Positions 7,635-15,776 are shown, numbered from the stretch's first letter. The stretch is 22,117 bases of DNA from Spirochaetota bacterium (GCA_017302015.1 JAFLEE010000084.1:1-22117), one strand, 5' to 3'. Notes: generated by a model from the letters alone, not told the origin. A program made the numbers and translations.

Positions 7635-9254
7635 TCATGTCGACTTTTCCCCTACGATGAAGGCCATTTTTGCCTGCGGGCTTTCCTGATACCCGATTCG
7701 GATAGCCTTGGCGAACAGGCGGCACGCGCCGGGTGGCAGAGAAACCGGCGATACATAGAGCCTCCAGGGCGTGCCTTCTTTGTCATCGAAGCGATAGCCG
7801 ATGCTCGCGCCCTGGGTGGGCGTGTGGATCTGCACCTCGGCGGGGCCCGCGAGATGCCACTCGCTGCGCTCTTTTGTTCCGCATTCCATCCCCGGAAGGG
7901 CGTCGCCCATGGGGATGAATACGGGGGGTGAGGTGACGGGCTGCTCCAGGTCGGGAACCCAGCGCCGCACCATGTCGGTCTCGTTCTCGTCCCCCAGATC
8001 TTTGACCTCCTTCTGCCAGTCCAGGAGGGCGCCCCGTAAACGCCGGGCGGCCCCCTGGTGGTTCGGGTCATCGATGAGATTCACGGTTTCCCATGGGTCG
8101 GTCTCCGTGTCGTAGAGTTCTTCGGCCCGACGCGTGGGAGCCATCAGCAGCGCCGCGCTTCCTTTCAACTCCCCGCGGCGATCCAGGCGGCGCATTTCCT
8201 GGAGGATCGGATGCCGGTTCAGGTAGGGAACCCAGGGAAGGTACCCTTGGTTGGTATATCCGTTTCGGATGAGCTTGTAGCGTTTGTCGCGCACGGCCCG
8301 CACCTGGTCAAACGATTCATCGTGGCGGTCCCGGGCCGCGAAAATAACGTCACGGGGCGGGGCCTCTCTGGGCCCGAGGAAGGCGCGGCCTTGCATATGG
8401 TTGGGGATGTCCACGCCGCAAAGCGACAACACCGTGGGGCCGAGGTCGACGGTGCTCACCATGCGGTCGGAGCGGCTCCCGGCCTTGAGCCCCTGGGGCC
8501 ACCGAACGATCATGGGCACGTGGATGCCGGCGTCGTAGGGCCAGCGCTTGCCCCGCGGCAGCGGGCCGTGGTCGCTCCAATGGAAGAGGACCGTGTTTTC
8601 CAGGAGGCCGTCCTCCTCCAACTCCTTGAGGAGCCGCCCGAGGACCGCATCCGCCGTTTCGAGGTTTGTGTACATGCGCGCGAGGGCGAGGCGCACCTCG
8701 GGGGTGTCGGGCAGGGTGGGCGGCACCGGCACCCGTGACGGATTCACGGTGAGCGTGGGCGTCTTTTCGGGCCACATGCCGCTTTCGTGGGTCATCCCTG
8801 GGTTGAACACCGCGAAGAAGGGGGTTTCGGGCGTGGGGCGCTTGCGCCAATGGGCCCCCGCGCTGCATTCATCCCACGCCGTGAACGGTGCCTCGAATTG
8901 GTAGTCGGTTTTTTCGTTATTGGTGCAGTAGTACCCTGCCGCCCGCAGGTATTCGGGGAAGCATTTCACGTGGGGCGGGATGACCGCCCCGTAGGGCATC
9001 GGGTGCTCCGGGTCCACCACGTGTGTCGTGCGCATATGGTGCGTGCCGATGGATACCGGGTACATCCCGGTGATGACGGCGCTTCGGGCAGGGGCGCAGA
9101 CGCCGGCGGTGGAAAATCCGTTGCGATAGACGCAGCCCTCGGCGGCGAGGCGTTCCACATGGGGCAATTTGGCCGTCGGGTCGCCGTAACAGGGGTAGAA
9201 AGGGTAGGTGTCCTCGAAAGAGACCCATAAAATGTTCGGTTTACTTCCGGGCAT
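7635..9254 (-). CDS. Type I (formylglycine-dependent) sulfatase
   Basis: 539 aa from the ATG at 9254, with AGGGAG seven bases before it. The in-frame TTG at 9284 adds only a poor leader. The sulfatase motif is CAPAR at residues 53-57, a C-x-P-A-R variant in which Cys53 would be converted to formylglycine. Other family marks are the N-terminal NILWVSFED metal segment, NNEKTDYQ, FFAVFNPGMTHES and WSDHGPLPRGKRWPYDAGIHVP with metal and sulfate ligands. The pattern resembles heparan-N-sulfatase-like members common in Planctomycetes and Verrucomicrobia. The last 70 residues look like a small beta domain. The enzyme would remove sulfate esters or sulfamates from carbohydrate. No signal peptide is visible although the partner GH5 has one, suggesting cytoplasmic desulfation of imported oligosaccharides or an unrecognised export route. 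No maturase gene is in the window. Confidence 0.92.
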   Translation of the reverse strand: MPGSKPNILWVSFEDTYPFYPCYGDPTAKLPHVERLAAEGCVYRNGFSTAGVCAPARSAVITGMYPVSIGTHHMRTTHVVDPEHPMPYGAVIPPHVKCFPEYLRAAGYYCTNNEKTDYQFEAPFTAWDECSAGAHWRKRPTPETPFFAVFNPGMTHESGMWPEKTPTLTVNPSRVPVPPTLPDTPEVRLALARMYTNLETADAVLGRLLKELEEDGLLENTVLFHWSDHGPLPRGKRWPYDAGIHVPMIVRWPQGLKAGSRSDRMVSTVDLGPTVLSLCGVDIPNHMQGRAFLGPREAPPRDVIFAARDRHDESFDQVRAVRDKRYKLIRNGYTNQGYLPWVPYLNRHPILQEMRRLDRRGELKGSAALLMAPTRRAEELYDTETDPWETVNLIDDPNHQGAARRLRGALLDWQKEVKDLGDENETDMVRRWVPDLEQPVTSPPVFIPMGDALPGMECGTKERSEWHLAGPAEVQIHTPTQGASIGYRFDDKEGTPWRLYVSPVSLPPGACRLFAKAIRIGYQESPQAKMAFIVGEKST

Positions 9255-9274
9255 GCCGACGCTCCCTTGTGTCG

Positions 9275-9349
9275 AATATTTCAAGGATAATTCAAAAAAT
9301 AGCGGTATTCCATAGATGCTATTTCACGGGCATGGATAATATTTCAAGG
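9275..9349. promoter_or_regulatory. Direct-repeat and inverted-repeat operator region between sulfatase and AraC gene
   Basis: A perfect 12-bp direct repeat, AATATTTCAAGG, occurs at 9275-9286 and 9338-9349, 63 bp apart, or six helical turns. Between them an inverted repeat pairs AAATAGC (9297-9303) with GCTATTT (9318-9324). AraC proteins usually bind direct repeats in a divergent promoter, so this is a likely site for the AraC protein encoded next door. Confidence 0.5.
9284..9312 (-). promoter_or_regulatory. Possible promoter of the sulfatase-GH5 operon
   Basis: On the minus strand TGGAAT (9307-9312), a 17-bp spacer and TATCCT (9284-9289) form a weak promoter. The poor -35 would fit a need for an activator. 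The -10 overlaps the first 12-bp direct repeat. Confidence 0.25.
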
Positions 9350-9376
9350 TACGGCCGGTCATGGCATACTCGCTCC

Positions 9377-10216
9377 ATGCTCGGCGTGCCCCCTGGACGA
9401 TTCGTCTATACGCTTAAAAACGCCCGGCCCGGTGAGCGCCTGGTCGTTCAGGTGATCGGGATTTCGGCGAAGGGCCCCCGGCAATACCGTTTCCAGGACC
9501 CAGGAGGTCTCGCCCCGGCCTGGTACCTGCAATTCTTCCACTCGCCCGTTGAACTCGGCCTTCGGGGCCACCTCTATAAGCTGCCACCGAACACGATGGT
9601 GCCCGTGGAAATCGGGCAAGCGCTTCATTATGGCCACCCGAAGTTGCCTTGGGTCAATTCGTACCTGAGGGCTTCGGGGTACGGCATCGGACCGCTATGG
9701 GACGAACTGGGCCTGAAGCACGGCACCCCGCTGGCGCTCGGGGATGGGAAAGCCTTCCTCCAGCGTCTTTTTTCGATCCACCATGAGATGGAGGCGCCGC
9801 GTGGCCCCAATCCCCATGTGGTGTGGGGGCTCTTCATCGCCCTGTGCGCGGAAGCCGTTCGGGGCCGATCGCCCAAGTCCACCGCCAAGCCCGATGCCCC
9901 GCTTGAGGCGATCCGCCACGAAATGGCCCGCCATCCCGAACGCCCCTGGCACATGGCCCGGACGGCCGCGGAACTCGGATGGAGCGCCGTGGCCTTCCAT
10001 CGCGCCTTCTTCGCGCGCTTCGGCCGAACTCCGGGCGCGTTCCTCCTCGATCTGCGGATGAAACGGGCTGCCGAACTTCTGCTGCGCGGCAAGGGGAACC
10101 TCTCTCAGATCGGTGATGCGTGCGGCTATCCGGATCCCTTTCATTTTTCGAGGGTCTTCAAGGGGCATTTCGGTCGCCCCCCATCCGTCTTTCGCCGTGA
10201 AGTCGGGGGCATTTGA
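9377..10216 (+). CDS. AraC-family transcriptional regulator, divergent from the sulfatase-GH5 operon
   Basis: 279 aa from the ATG at 9377. An N-terminal cupin-like sensor region of about 100 residues is followed by an AraC DNA-binding domain at the C-terminus. The first helix-turn-helix is around MARTAAELGWSAVAFHRAFFARFGRTP, the second around LSQIGDACGYPDPFHFSRVFKGHFGRPPSVFRR. Start choice: an ATG at 9332 and a TTG at 9269 are in frame upstream. The 9332 start would put the second 12-bp operator repeat (9338-9349) inside the gene, and its extra 15 codons lack the GC3 bias of the rest, so 9377 is preferred but not certain. No Shine-Dalgarno precedes it, while an extended -10 (TGG-CATACT, 9362-9370) ends six bases upstream. 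It probably activates the divergent sulfatase and GH5 genes in response to a breakdown sugar (inferred). Confidence 0.9.
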   Translation: MLGVPPGRFVYTLKNARPGERLVVQVIGISAKGPRQYRFQDPGGLAPAWYLQFFHSPVELGLRGHLYKLPPNTMVPVEIGQALHYGHPKLPWVNSYLRASGYGIGPLWDELGLKHGTPLALGDGKAFLQRLFSIHHEMEAPRGPNPHVVWGLFIALCAEAVRGRSPKSTAKPDAPLEAIRHEMARHPERPWHMARTAAELGWSAVAFHRAFFARFGRTPGAFLLDLRMKRAAELLLRGKGNLSQIGDACGYPDPFHFSRVFKGHFGRPPSVFRREVGGI

Positions 10217-10264
10217 AATGGGTCGCGGGAGCCCTTTCGCCGAATAGGGTGCAGGGGGTTGAGA

Positions 10265-10700
10265 GGATTTCATCCAAGTTGTGAATGGATCGCTACCGTT
10301 TTCCTGAATATTCTGGAAGGTGAGATATGAAATTTTAGGAAGGCCACCAAAATCGGGAACGCTCCCTTGGTATTGAGGATTTTCGCATTTGCCGGTGAAA
10401 GCCATCGATGTTGTTGGCCGTCTGCACAACATGCCGCCCTCATCGGGATACTTGTAATTGGCACCGAGACAATTCCAGTAGTCCTCCCAGGATTTGATCA
10501 CGATCGGGAACGGCCCCCCCCATCGTTCGGGTGGATCGCCCGGGCATTTTCGGCCAAGTCCTTGTTGGTTGCATGAGCCCATTTCTTTATTGAAAAAGGG
10601 AAAGATACCCTCGGCGGACGTCCAGACACACTCGCCAAAAACCCTTGATGATTTCCTTCTGAAGATTTATCCGCCTCTTATGTTTCCTCAACCCGGTGAG
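10265..10700 (-). pseudogene. Decayed gene, possibly a pseudopilin-like protein
   Basis: The stretch between the AraC stop and 11243 has no intact gene and looks less GC-rich than its neighbours. On the minus strand, protein-like text appears in two frames. One reads INLQKEIIKGFWRVCLDVRR and ends at a stop near 10592. The other carries FPFFNKEMG, then GGPFPIVIKSWEDYWN, LGANYKYPDEGGML and PTTSMAFTGK. The pattern of a C-rich 'FW.C..DVR' block followed by a SWEDYW and Tyr-rich segment recalls the C-terminal half of GspG/DUF1559-like pseudopilins that are abundant in the PVC group. With no start, no N-terminal helix and a frame break, it is best read as a relic. Family assignment is tentative. 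Confidence 0.35.
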
Positions 10701-10805
10701 ATTTTTACAGGCTCCCGGTGAATTGCTTTCATGCGTGGTTGGAGTTCAAAACAGAGTCCGCTTAAAAATGCCCCGAACTCGATGTAGGATAGGCGGAGTG
10801 CCCGC

Positions 10806-10827
10806 AAGCCCCTTTCAAAGGGGTTTT
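10806..10827 (+). terminator. Rho-independent terminator-like hairpin
   Basis: CCCCTTT (10809-10815) and AAAGGGG (10817-10823) fold back on each other, followed by TTTT. Flanking AA upstream could pair with part of the T run, making it usable from either strand. It stands alone in the decayed region and may be left from a lost gene. Confidence 0.5.
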
Positions 10828-11052
10828 GTCTGACCCAAGAGGATCTTATGGCCGCGAAAACATTCGGCCAATGGGTTTAAGAACGGTGGGGGATGACTGC
10901 GATCAGTATGTTGTGCTCGTTCGATGACAGATTTACCTACGTTGCCTGGTCAAAACTGGAGAATGGATAACGTCAAATTTCTTTCGCTGACTCTCCGTAG
11001 GGGATGAGATGCCACCCTCGCCTATGGGCTTGCCCTTCGTGGCTTTCTGGCC

Positions 11053-11235
11053 GTGCCTCGTATTCGAATACTAGCCGTAGGTATTCAGGTATTTCTGGCA
11101 ACGGGGCTTACCGACGAGCGCTATGCCGCATCCATCGGCAAGCTCATGGCCGTCAACCTGGGCAAAATCGCCGTCGCTCCGGTAGGGGTGGATGCCATCC
11201 AGCGCAGGTTTCCCCTGTGCGAGATCTGGTATTAG
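11053..11235 (+). pseudogene. Unrecognised coding-like remnant before the beta-helix gene
   Basis: A GTG-initiated frame of 60 codons runs to a TAG at 11233, eight bases before the beta-helix start. The later part (GLTDERYAASIGKLMAVNLG, then IAVAPVGVDAI and FPLCEIWY) reads like ordinary protein, while the front does not. I do not recognise the family. It may be the tail of a gene whose body has been lost. Upstream, 10850-11000 holds only a ten-codon frame (MAAKTFGQWV) after an AGAGGA site, then stops in all nearby frames. Confidence 0.25.
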
Positions 11236-11243
11236 AATAGGCC

Positions 11244-13418
11244 ATGATTCAATTCTACATCGCCCCGGAAGGCGACGACCGGCAAGCCGGAAATGAAAAC
11301 AGCCCGTGGAAAACCCTGCATCGGGCCGCGGACGGACTGAAGGCCCAGCTTTCCAGCGGTGTGAAAGACGGGGAAATCATCCTTCATCTGTCTCCCGGCG
11401 TGCATCGGCTCCATGAAACCCTGATCCTCGGGCCGGAGCATTGCGGTGGAAAAGACGTCAAGGTCACCCTCCGCGGCAGCGATCGGGGGGCGACCGTCAT
11501 CAGCTCCGGGATTCCCCTGCTGCATTGGACGAAGGTCGAAGGGAAACTAACAGACCTGCCGAACGCGCTCACCGGTCGTGTCTGGGTCACCGAGATCCCG
11601 AAAGGCACCCGGGTCAACACCCTCTATGGGCCCCGGGGACCCATCCCGAGGGCCCGCGGCGAGGCGATCCAACCCCAAACCTTTTCAGCGGAAGGGAAAG
11701 AAAGCAGCCCTCCCAATTACGGACCCAATGGTTTCGAGGGAAATCGGGGAGAGTTGTCCCATGGAGGCTTTGTCTTTCTGCAGGAAGCGATCCAAAGAGC
11801 CGATGATCTGGTGGAAGCCGAGTTCCTCATCATCCCCAAAATGCAGTGGACGATGAATATCCTTCCGTGCAAATCGGTGGACTTCGAAAAACGCCACGTG
11901 ACGCTGGGTGAGAATTGCACCTACCCCATCGGGATCCCCCATTGCGCCCCGAACGGATCCATCTGGTTGGAGAACAGCTTGAGCGTCCTGAAGCCGGGCA
12001 CCTGGGTGTACCACACGCGGACCTCCCGGCTTTACTACTGCCCTGAAGGCGAACGCCCCGAATCGGGGATCGAAGCGGGTAGTTTGACGGAATATATCCG
12101 GATCGAAGGCGTCTGCGATCCCCGGGGGAAGAAGGCTCCCATCGAAAACATCCACCTGGAAAATCTCACCTTCACGCGCTCCAATCGATTCCCCTTCCAC
12201 GGGCTCACCGGCAAGGGCATCCAACACGACTGGGAGATGCACGATGCCCCTTCCAGCATGGTGCGCCTGCGCCACGCCCAGAGGTGTTCGGTCACCGCCT
12301 GCACCTTCGAACAGGGGGGCTCGGGCGGGGTCCGGCTCGATCTGTTCTGCCAGGAGAACCGGGTGGTGGGGAATACCTTCCAGCATCTGGGGATGTGCGG
12401 GGTGCTGCTCTGCGGCTACGGCCCCAGCCGGCATTACCTGAACCGAAACAACCAAATCCGGGGCAACCACATCCACCACATCGGTGAACATTATTGGCAT
12501 TGCCCGGCCATTTTCATCTGGCAAAGCGGCGACAACCATATCGCCGAAAACCACATCTACGACACCCCCTACACCGGGATCGTCTGCTCCGGCCGCATCC
12601 TCTACGACCGAAGCGGCGTCCAGGAGTGCAGCGGCACCATCGATTGGGAGGACCTGGAAGCGCAGTGCGGGAAGGGCTACGTCTACAACATCTGGTGGTA
12701 TTCGGGCCTCGGGGATTGGTGGAAGCGCGAGCCCCTGCTGCACGCGCGGGAAAACCTCATCGAGTACAACCACCTCCACGATGTCATGAAAGTGATGGGC
12801 GACGGCAACGGCATCTATATCTCCGGGGCGGGCGGCGGCAACGTGGTCCGTTTTAACGTCGTCGGTCCCTGCCCTTCCCCCACCATGTCCGAGGGCATCC
12901 GCTGCGATGATGACCAGCATCACACGATCATCCACGGAAACCTGATCTTCGCCCAAGGGGGGACCGCCACGGGCGTGACCCTCAAGGGAGTCAACCGGGT
13001 CACCAATAATATTTTCGGGCTTCCGCTCGCCACCCCCAAACGCGGGCATCTTTCATTGGAAACAGGCCCGCTCAATGGCGCGGTCATCAAGTACAATATT
13101 TTCCTGACCGGCTCGACGGATCAAAAGGCCATCTCTGAAATGCGAATCCACGGCACCGGCCGCAAAGCCCGCCTCGCCGATACCGACAGCGACCACAATC
13201 TCTTCTACTGCATCTCGAACCCCGGGCACAGCCGCGAAGTGCTCGAAGCGATCCAGTCCTTCGGGACCGATTTGAACAGCCAGGTCGTGGATCCGGGCTT
13301 TGTGGATGCTCCTGCAGGGGACTACCAGCTTCGGTCTGATGCGCCGGCCCTGGCCTCGGGGTTCAAGCCCCTCCCATTGGACAAGATGATGGTCGGCCGG
13401 AAAGCGCGGCTTGGCTGA
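11244..13418 (+). CDS. Right-handed parallel beta-helix repeat protein (pectate-lyase-like fold)
   Basis: 724 aa. The N-terminus IQFYIAPEGDDRQAG and SPWKTLHRAADGLK matches the 'fYVspsGnD..G....P..tl..A...' opening of DUF1565/beta-helix proteins. VTLRGSDRGATVISSGI is the usual first-coil text. Residues about 345-540 carry helix coils rich in N-x-I/F-x-x-x-G steps: CTFEQGGSGGVRLD, NTFQHLGMCGVLLCGYG, NHIHHIGEHYWHCPAIFIWQ, NHIYDTPYTGIVCSGR and NHLHDVMKVMGDGNGIYISG. The fold occurs in polysaccharide lyases, GH28/GH110-like hydrolases and epimerases. His, Asp and Trp clusters in the coils are consistent with a carbohydrate site, but no specific catalytic signature was identified. No signal peptide is present, and a TAG just before the ATG excludes an upstream extension, so the protein may be cytoplasmic. 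The ribosome site is weak (ATAGG). Confidence 0.88.
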   Translation: MIQFYIAPEGDDRQAGNENSPWKTLHRAADGLKAQLSSGVKDGEIILHLSPGVHRLHETLILGPEHCGGKDVKVTLRGSDRGATVISSGIPLLHWTKVEGKLTDLPNALTGRVWVTEIPKGTRVNTLYGPRGPIPRARGEAIQPQTFSAEGKESSPPNYGPNGFEGNRGELSHGGFVFLQEAIQRADDLVEAEFLIIPKMQWTMNILPCKSVDFEKRHVTLGENCTYPIGIPHCAPNGSIWLENSLSVLKPGTWVYHTRTSRLYYCPEGERPESGIEAGSLTEYIRIEGVCDPRGKKAPIENIHLENLTFTRSNRFPFHGLTGKGIQHDWEMHDAPSSMVRLRHAQRCSVTACTFEQGGSGGVRLDLFCQENRVVGNTFQHLGMCGVLLCGYGPSRHYLNRNNQIRGNHIHHIGEHYWHCPAIFIWQSGDNHIAENHIYDTPYTGIVCSGRILYDRSGVQECSGTIDWEDLEAQCGKGYVYNIWWYSGLGDWWKREPLLHARENLIEYNHLHDVMKVMGDGNGIYISGAGGGNVVRFNVVGPCPSPTMSEGIRCDDDQHHTIIHGNLIFAQGGTATGVTLKGVNRVTNNIFGLPLATPKRGHLSLETGPLNGAVIKYNIFLTGSTDQKAISEMRIHGTGRKARLADTDSDHNLFYCISNPGHSREVLEAIQSFGTDLNSQVVDPGFVDAPAGDYQLRSDAPALASGFKPLPLDKMMVGRKARLG

Positions 13419-13440
13419 CGCGCGTTCACGGTCGGGCGAG

Positions 13441-13468
13441 GGGAAAGGACCGGGGATGGTCCTTTCCC
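13441..13468 (+). terminator. Stem-loop after the beta-helix gene
   Basis: GGGAAAGGACC (13441-13451) and GGTCCTTTCCC (13458-13468) form a perfect 11-bp stem with a six-base loop, 22 bp after the stop codon. There is no U-tract, so termination could be Rho-assisted or the stem may protect the 3' end. Confidence 0.55.
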
Positions 13469-13492
13469 GCGTTGCGGTGGGCGATGAGAAAA

Positions 13493-13724
13493 TCAGTTCA
13501 TCTTGCTGACCACCGAGAATGGGCCTATCGGTAACACTCCCTGAAATAGCCTGACTTCCACCGAATCCGGCGATTGATTGACGATCACCGAAGTGGTTTT
13601 AGAAGCATAAACTGTGATATGTTTACCGGAACGTTGAGCGGACTCGATTTCGGATCCAACGGCAGGCAATGCCTCACCCAGGCTCTCGATCCCACGCGCT
13701 CGGACAGTCTGGGCGCGGCCCTTC
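13493..13724 (-). pseudogene. Unassigned coding-like fragment
   Basis: On the minus strand about 76 codons run without a stop to a TGA at 13493, but no upstream start fits. The last 40 residues (TVYASKTTSVIVNQSP, VEVRLFQGVLPIGPFSVV) read like beta strands of the C-terminal end of a protein. On the other strand 13574-13780 holds a 68-codon frame whose end (ENLAALEAWDMGAAG) also looks coding-like. I cannot choose between them and recognise neither. I read the region as decayed. Confidence 0.2.
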
Positions 13725-13791
13725 TCTCACGGGAGAACCTGGCGGCGTTGGAGGCGTGGGATATGGGGGCGGCCGGGTAATAAATCGACCG

Positions 13792-14199
13792 CTAGCCCTT
13801 CTGATTCGGCGACGCGGGAGGCAGGTTCGCGGTTTCCTCCATCGACGAGGTCCCGATTTCAGTTCGGGACCTGTTCCTGAAAACCCTCGAACTTTTCCCA
13901 TAATCCTTCCGGAACACCCGGTGGAAATGGGCGCTGAGGTATTGTCGGATCTGCACGCTGAGCGCGAGGGTCTGGTTGCTCCGCCGGTAAGGGTCCGCCG
14001 TGCGAACCGGCGGGTCGAGGAGCATTTGCTCCTTTTCCATGTGATGGAACCAGCGGGCGACATGGACCGCGAGTTGCCGTAGCAATTCCAGGCGCATGCG
14101 AGCCCCCGCCTCGTCCACGGCGGGCAACCGGTGCGTTCGGGGCGATGGACCCTCCACCGGTAACGATTCGATGTCGAACTGCAGATCGGCCCCCGACTT
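13792..14199 (-). pseudogene. AraC-family regulator remnant
   Basis: The minus-strand frame reads from the edge of the tandem repeats (ADLQFDIESLPVEGPSPRTH) through ARMRLELLRQLAVHVARWFH to QYLSAHFHRVFRKDYGKSSR, the unmistakable closing helix of an AraC DNA-binding domain. The usual first helix-turn-helix is damaged or missing, the sensor domain is absent, and the frame runs into repeat sequence with no good start. A GTG at 14157 gives 121 aa. After the AraC end, about 25 residues of unrelated text overlap a perfect hairpin (13848-13872), suggesting that the original stop was lost. Probably a regulator gene truncated when repeats expanded next to dapL. A short functional protein is not excluded. 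Confidence 0.5.
13848..13872 (-). terminator. Perfect 9-bp hairpin at the end of the AraC remnant
   Basis: The minus strand reads AGGTCCCGA, a seven-base loop, then TCGGGACCT. It falls just after the last recognisable AraC residues and was probably the old terminator of that gene. Confidence 0.4.
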
Positions 14200-14200
14200 C

Positions 14201-14373
14201 GCGCCCTCGTGGCGCGGCGACCGATTTAATGGCCTCCCGCCATCCTGTCGGTCGCCAGATTTGCGCCCTCCTGGCGCGGCGACCGATTTAATGGCCTCCC
14301 GCCATCCTGTCGGTCGCCAGATTTGCGCCCTCCTGGCGCGGCGACCGATTTAATGGCCTCCCGCCATCCTGTC
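14201..14373. repeat. 62-bp tandem hairpin repeat, about 2.8 copies, overlapping the dapL 3' end
   Basis: Units begin at 14201, 14263 and 14325 (each GCGCCCTC), exactly 62 bp apart and almost identical. The first two carry a nested hairpin: outer stem GGCGACCGA/TCGGTCGCC (14216-14224 with 14248-14256 in copy 1) and inner stem ATGGC/GCCAT (14229-14233 with 14239-14243). The third copy runs into dapL. It contains the TAA stop and the codons for the last seven residues DRMAGGH, and its outer stem is imperfect. A related single copy lies at 6531-6563, so this is a dispersed REP-like family rather than only a local duplication of the gene end. Confidence 0.8.
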
Positions 14374-15576
14374 CATCGCCTCGATCACTTGGGATTTTTC
14401 GCCGAAAGCGGAGAAGCGGAAATAGCCTTCGCCGGCCTTGCCGAAGCCGACGCCGGGGGTGCCGACGACCTGCACCTTGTTGAGGAGCGTGTCGAAGAAG
14501 TCCCAGGAACCCTGGCCCTTGGTCTTGAGCCAGATATAGGGGGCGTGGACGCCCCCGTGGACGGTATAGCCCATCGCGCTTAGGCGCTCGCGCAGGATGC
14601 GGGCGTTTTCCATGTAGGCGGCGATGAGGCCTCGGACTTCCTTGCGGCCGGCCTCGGTGTAGACCGCGGCGGCGGCCTTCTGCACCGGGTAGGAGACGCC
14701 GTTGAACTTGGTGGTCTGCCGCCGGTTCCAGATGGGGTGGAGGTCGACGCCGTTGCCCTTGCGGTCGTAGGCGAGCAGGCCCTTGGGCACCACGGTGAAG
14801 GCGCAGCGCGTGCCGGTGAACCCCGCGGTCTTGGAGAAACTGCGGAACTCGATGGCGCATTCGCGCGCCCCGGGGATCTCGTAGATGCTGTGGGGGATGC
14901 GGTCGTCGGTGATGAAGGCCTCGTAGGCGGCGTCGAAGAGGAGGATCGCCTTGTTCTTGCGGGCCCAATCGACCCAAGTGGCCAGCACCTCTTTGCTCGC
15001 CACCGCGCCCGTGGGATTATTGGGGAAGCAGAGATAGACGAGATCGGCCCGGCCCTTGGGGAGTTCGGGCAGGAACCCGCTCGCTTCGGTGCAGGGCATG
15101 TAGACGATGCCCTCGTACTGGCCCGAGGCGTCTTGGGCGCCCGTGCGGCCGGCCATCACGTTGGTATCGACGTAGACCGGGTAGACCGGGTCGCTCACGG
15201 CAATGACGTTCTCGAGGCTGAAGATCTCCTGGAGATTGCCGGTGTCGCACTTGCTGCCGTCGCTGACGAAGATGTCGTCGGCCGTGATGTCGCACCCGCG
15301 TGATTGGTAATCGTTCTTGGCGATGGCCTCCCGCAGGAAGGCGTAGCCCTGCTCGGGGCCGTAGCCCTTGAAGCGGGCGGGGTCGGCCATCTCATCCACC
15401 GCCTCGTGGAAGGCCTTGAGGACGGCGGGGGTGAGGGGCAGGGTGACATCGCCGATGCCCAGGCGGATGATTTTCTTGTCGGGGTGGGCCGAGGCGTAGG
15501 CCGCGACGCGCCGCCCGATCTCGGGGAAGAGGTAGCCGGCCTTGAGCTTCAGGTAGTTTTCGTTGACGAGCGCCAT
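14350..15576 (-). CDS. dapL: LL-diaminopimelate aminotransferase
   Basis: 408 aa, the normal length. A class I/II PLP aminotransferase that converts tetrahydrodipicolinate directly to LL-diaminopimelate with glutamate as donor, for lysine and peptidoglycan synthesis in the cytoplasm. DapL features: N-terminus [27 protein letters not shown], the [17 protein letters not shown] block, [38 protein letters not shown] and the Schiff-base lysine K249 in [13 protein letters not shown]. The [16 protein letters not shown] block lies near the end. The ATG is supported by AAGGA seven bases upstream. The gene has its own strong promoter (15642-15670), although it follows the NSS transporter genes on the same strand after 200 bp. 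The last seven codons and the stop lie within a copy of the 62-bp hairpin repeat. Confidence 0.95.
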   Translation of the reverse strand: MALVNENYLKLKAGYLFPEIGRRVAAYASAHPDKKIIRLGIGDVTLPLTPAVLKAFHEAVDEMADPARFKGYGPEQGYAFLREAIAKNDYQSRGCDITADDIFVSDGSKCDTGNLQEIFSLENVIAVSDPVYPVYVDTNVMAGRTGAQDASGQYEGIVYMPCTEASGFLPELPKGRADLVYLCFPNNPTGAVASKEVLATWVDWARKNKAILLFDAAYEAFITDDRIPHSIYEIPGARECAIEFRSFSKTAGFTGTRCAFTVVPKGLLAYDRKGNGVDLHPIWNRRQTTKFNGVSYPVQKAAAAVYTEAGRKEVRGLIAAYMENARILRERLSAMGYTVHGGVHAPYIWLKTKGQGSWDFFDTLLNKVQVVGTPGVGFGKAGEGYFRFSAFGEKSQVIEAMDRMAGGH

Positions 15577-15641
15577 GGGGAGGTCCTTGGGAAAATGCGG
15601 AAGGCGCTTCGGCTTGCCCGAGCGGCATCCTTTAGGCGGGG

Positions 15642-15670
15642 ATTATACCACGCTGGCAACGGCCTTTCGA
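15642..15670 (-). promoter_or_regulatory. Promoter of dapL
   Basis: Minus strand: TCGAAA (15665-15670), a 17-bp spacer and a perfect TATAAT (15642-15647) preceded by TGG, an extended -10. The predicted leader is about 60 bases. Confidence 0.6.
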
Positions 15671-15678
15671 GGGAGACG

Positions 15679-15690
15679 ACCCTATAGGGT
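15679..15690. promoter_or_regulatory. 12-bp perfect palindrome upstream of the dapL promoter
   Basis: ACCCTATAGGGT is fully self-complementary and lies eight bases upstream of the dapL -35. Its position fits a regulator site. No regulator is known, and a chance palindrome is possible. Confidence 0.3.
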
Positions 15691-15776
15691 GTGGTGGCGT
15701 CGCGAGCCCCGCCCCTCGGTCACCATCGATCCCTGATGGGAAGCGGCGGGGTTCCTCGGGAAGCTCGTGGATTTGG

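Noticed and set aside
9695-10582. A 295-codon minus-strand frame taken as one gene
   Set aside because: Its second half is antisense to the AraC gene at 9377-10216. Only the first part, outside that gene, reads like protein, and it is listed as a relic.
10780-10800. A TGTAGGATAGG match resembling a segment of 23S rRNA
   Set aside because: Only about 11 bases match and the flanks diverge at once, so it is most likely chance.
11004-11240. A 78-codon plus-strand frame before the beta-helix gene
   Set aside because: It is Arg-, Ser- and Gly-rich and overlaps a better, though still partial, coding-like frame at 11053-11235.
14201-14373. Tandem repeats considered as a CRISPR array
   Set aside because: The 62-bp units are contiguous and nearly identical, with no variable spacers, and no cas gene is nearby.
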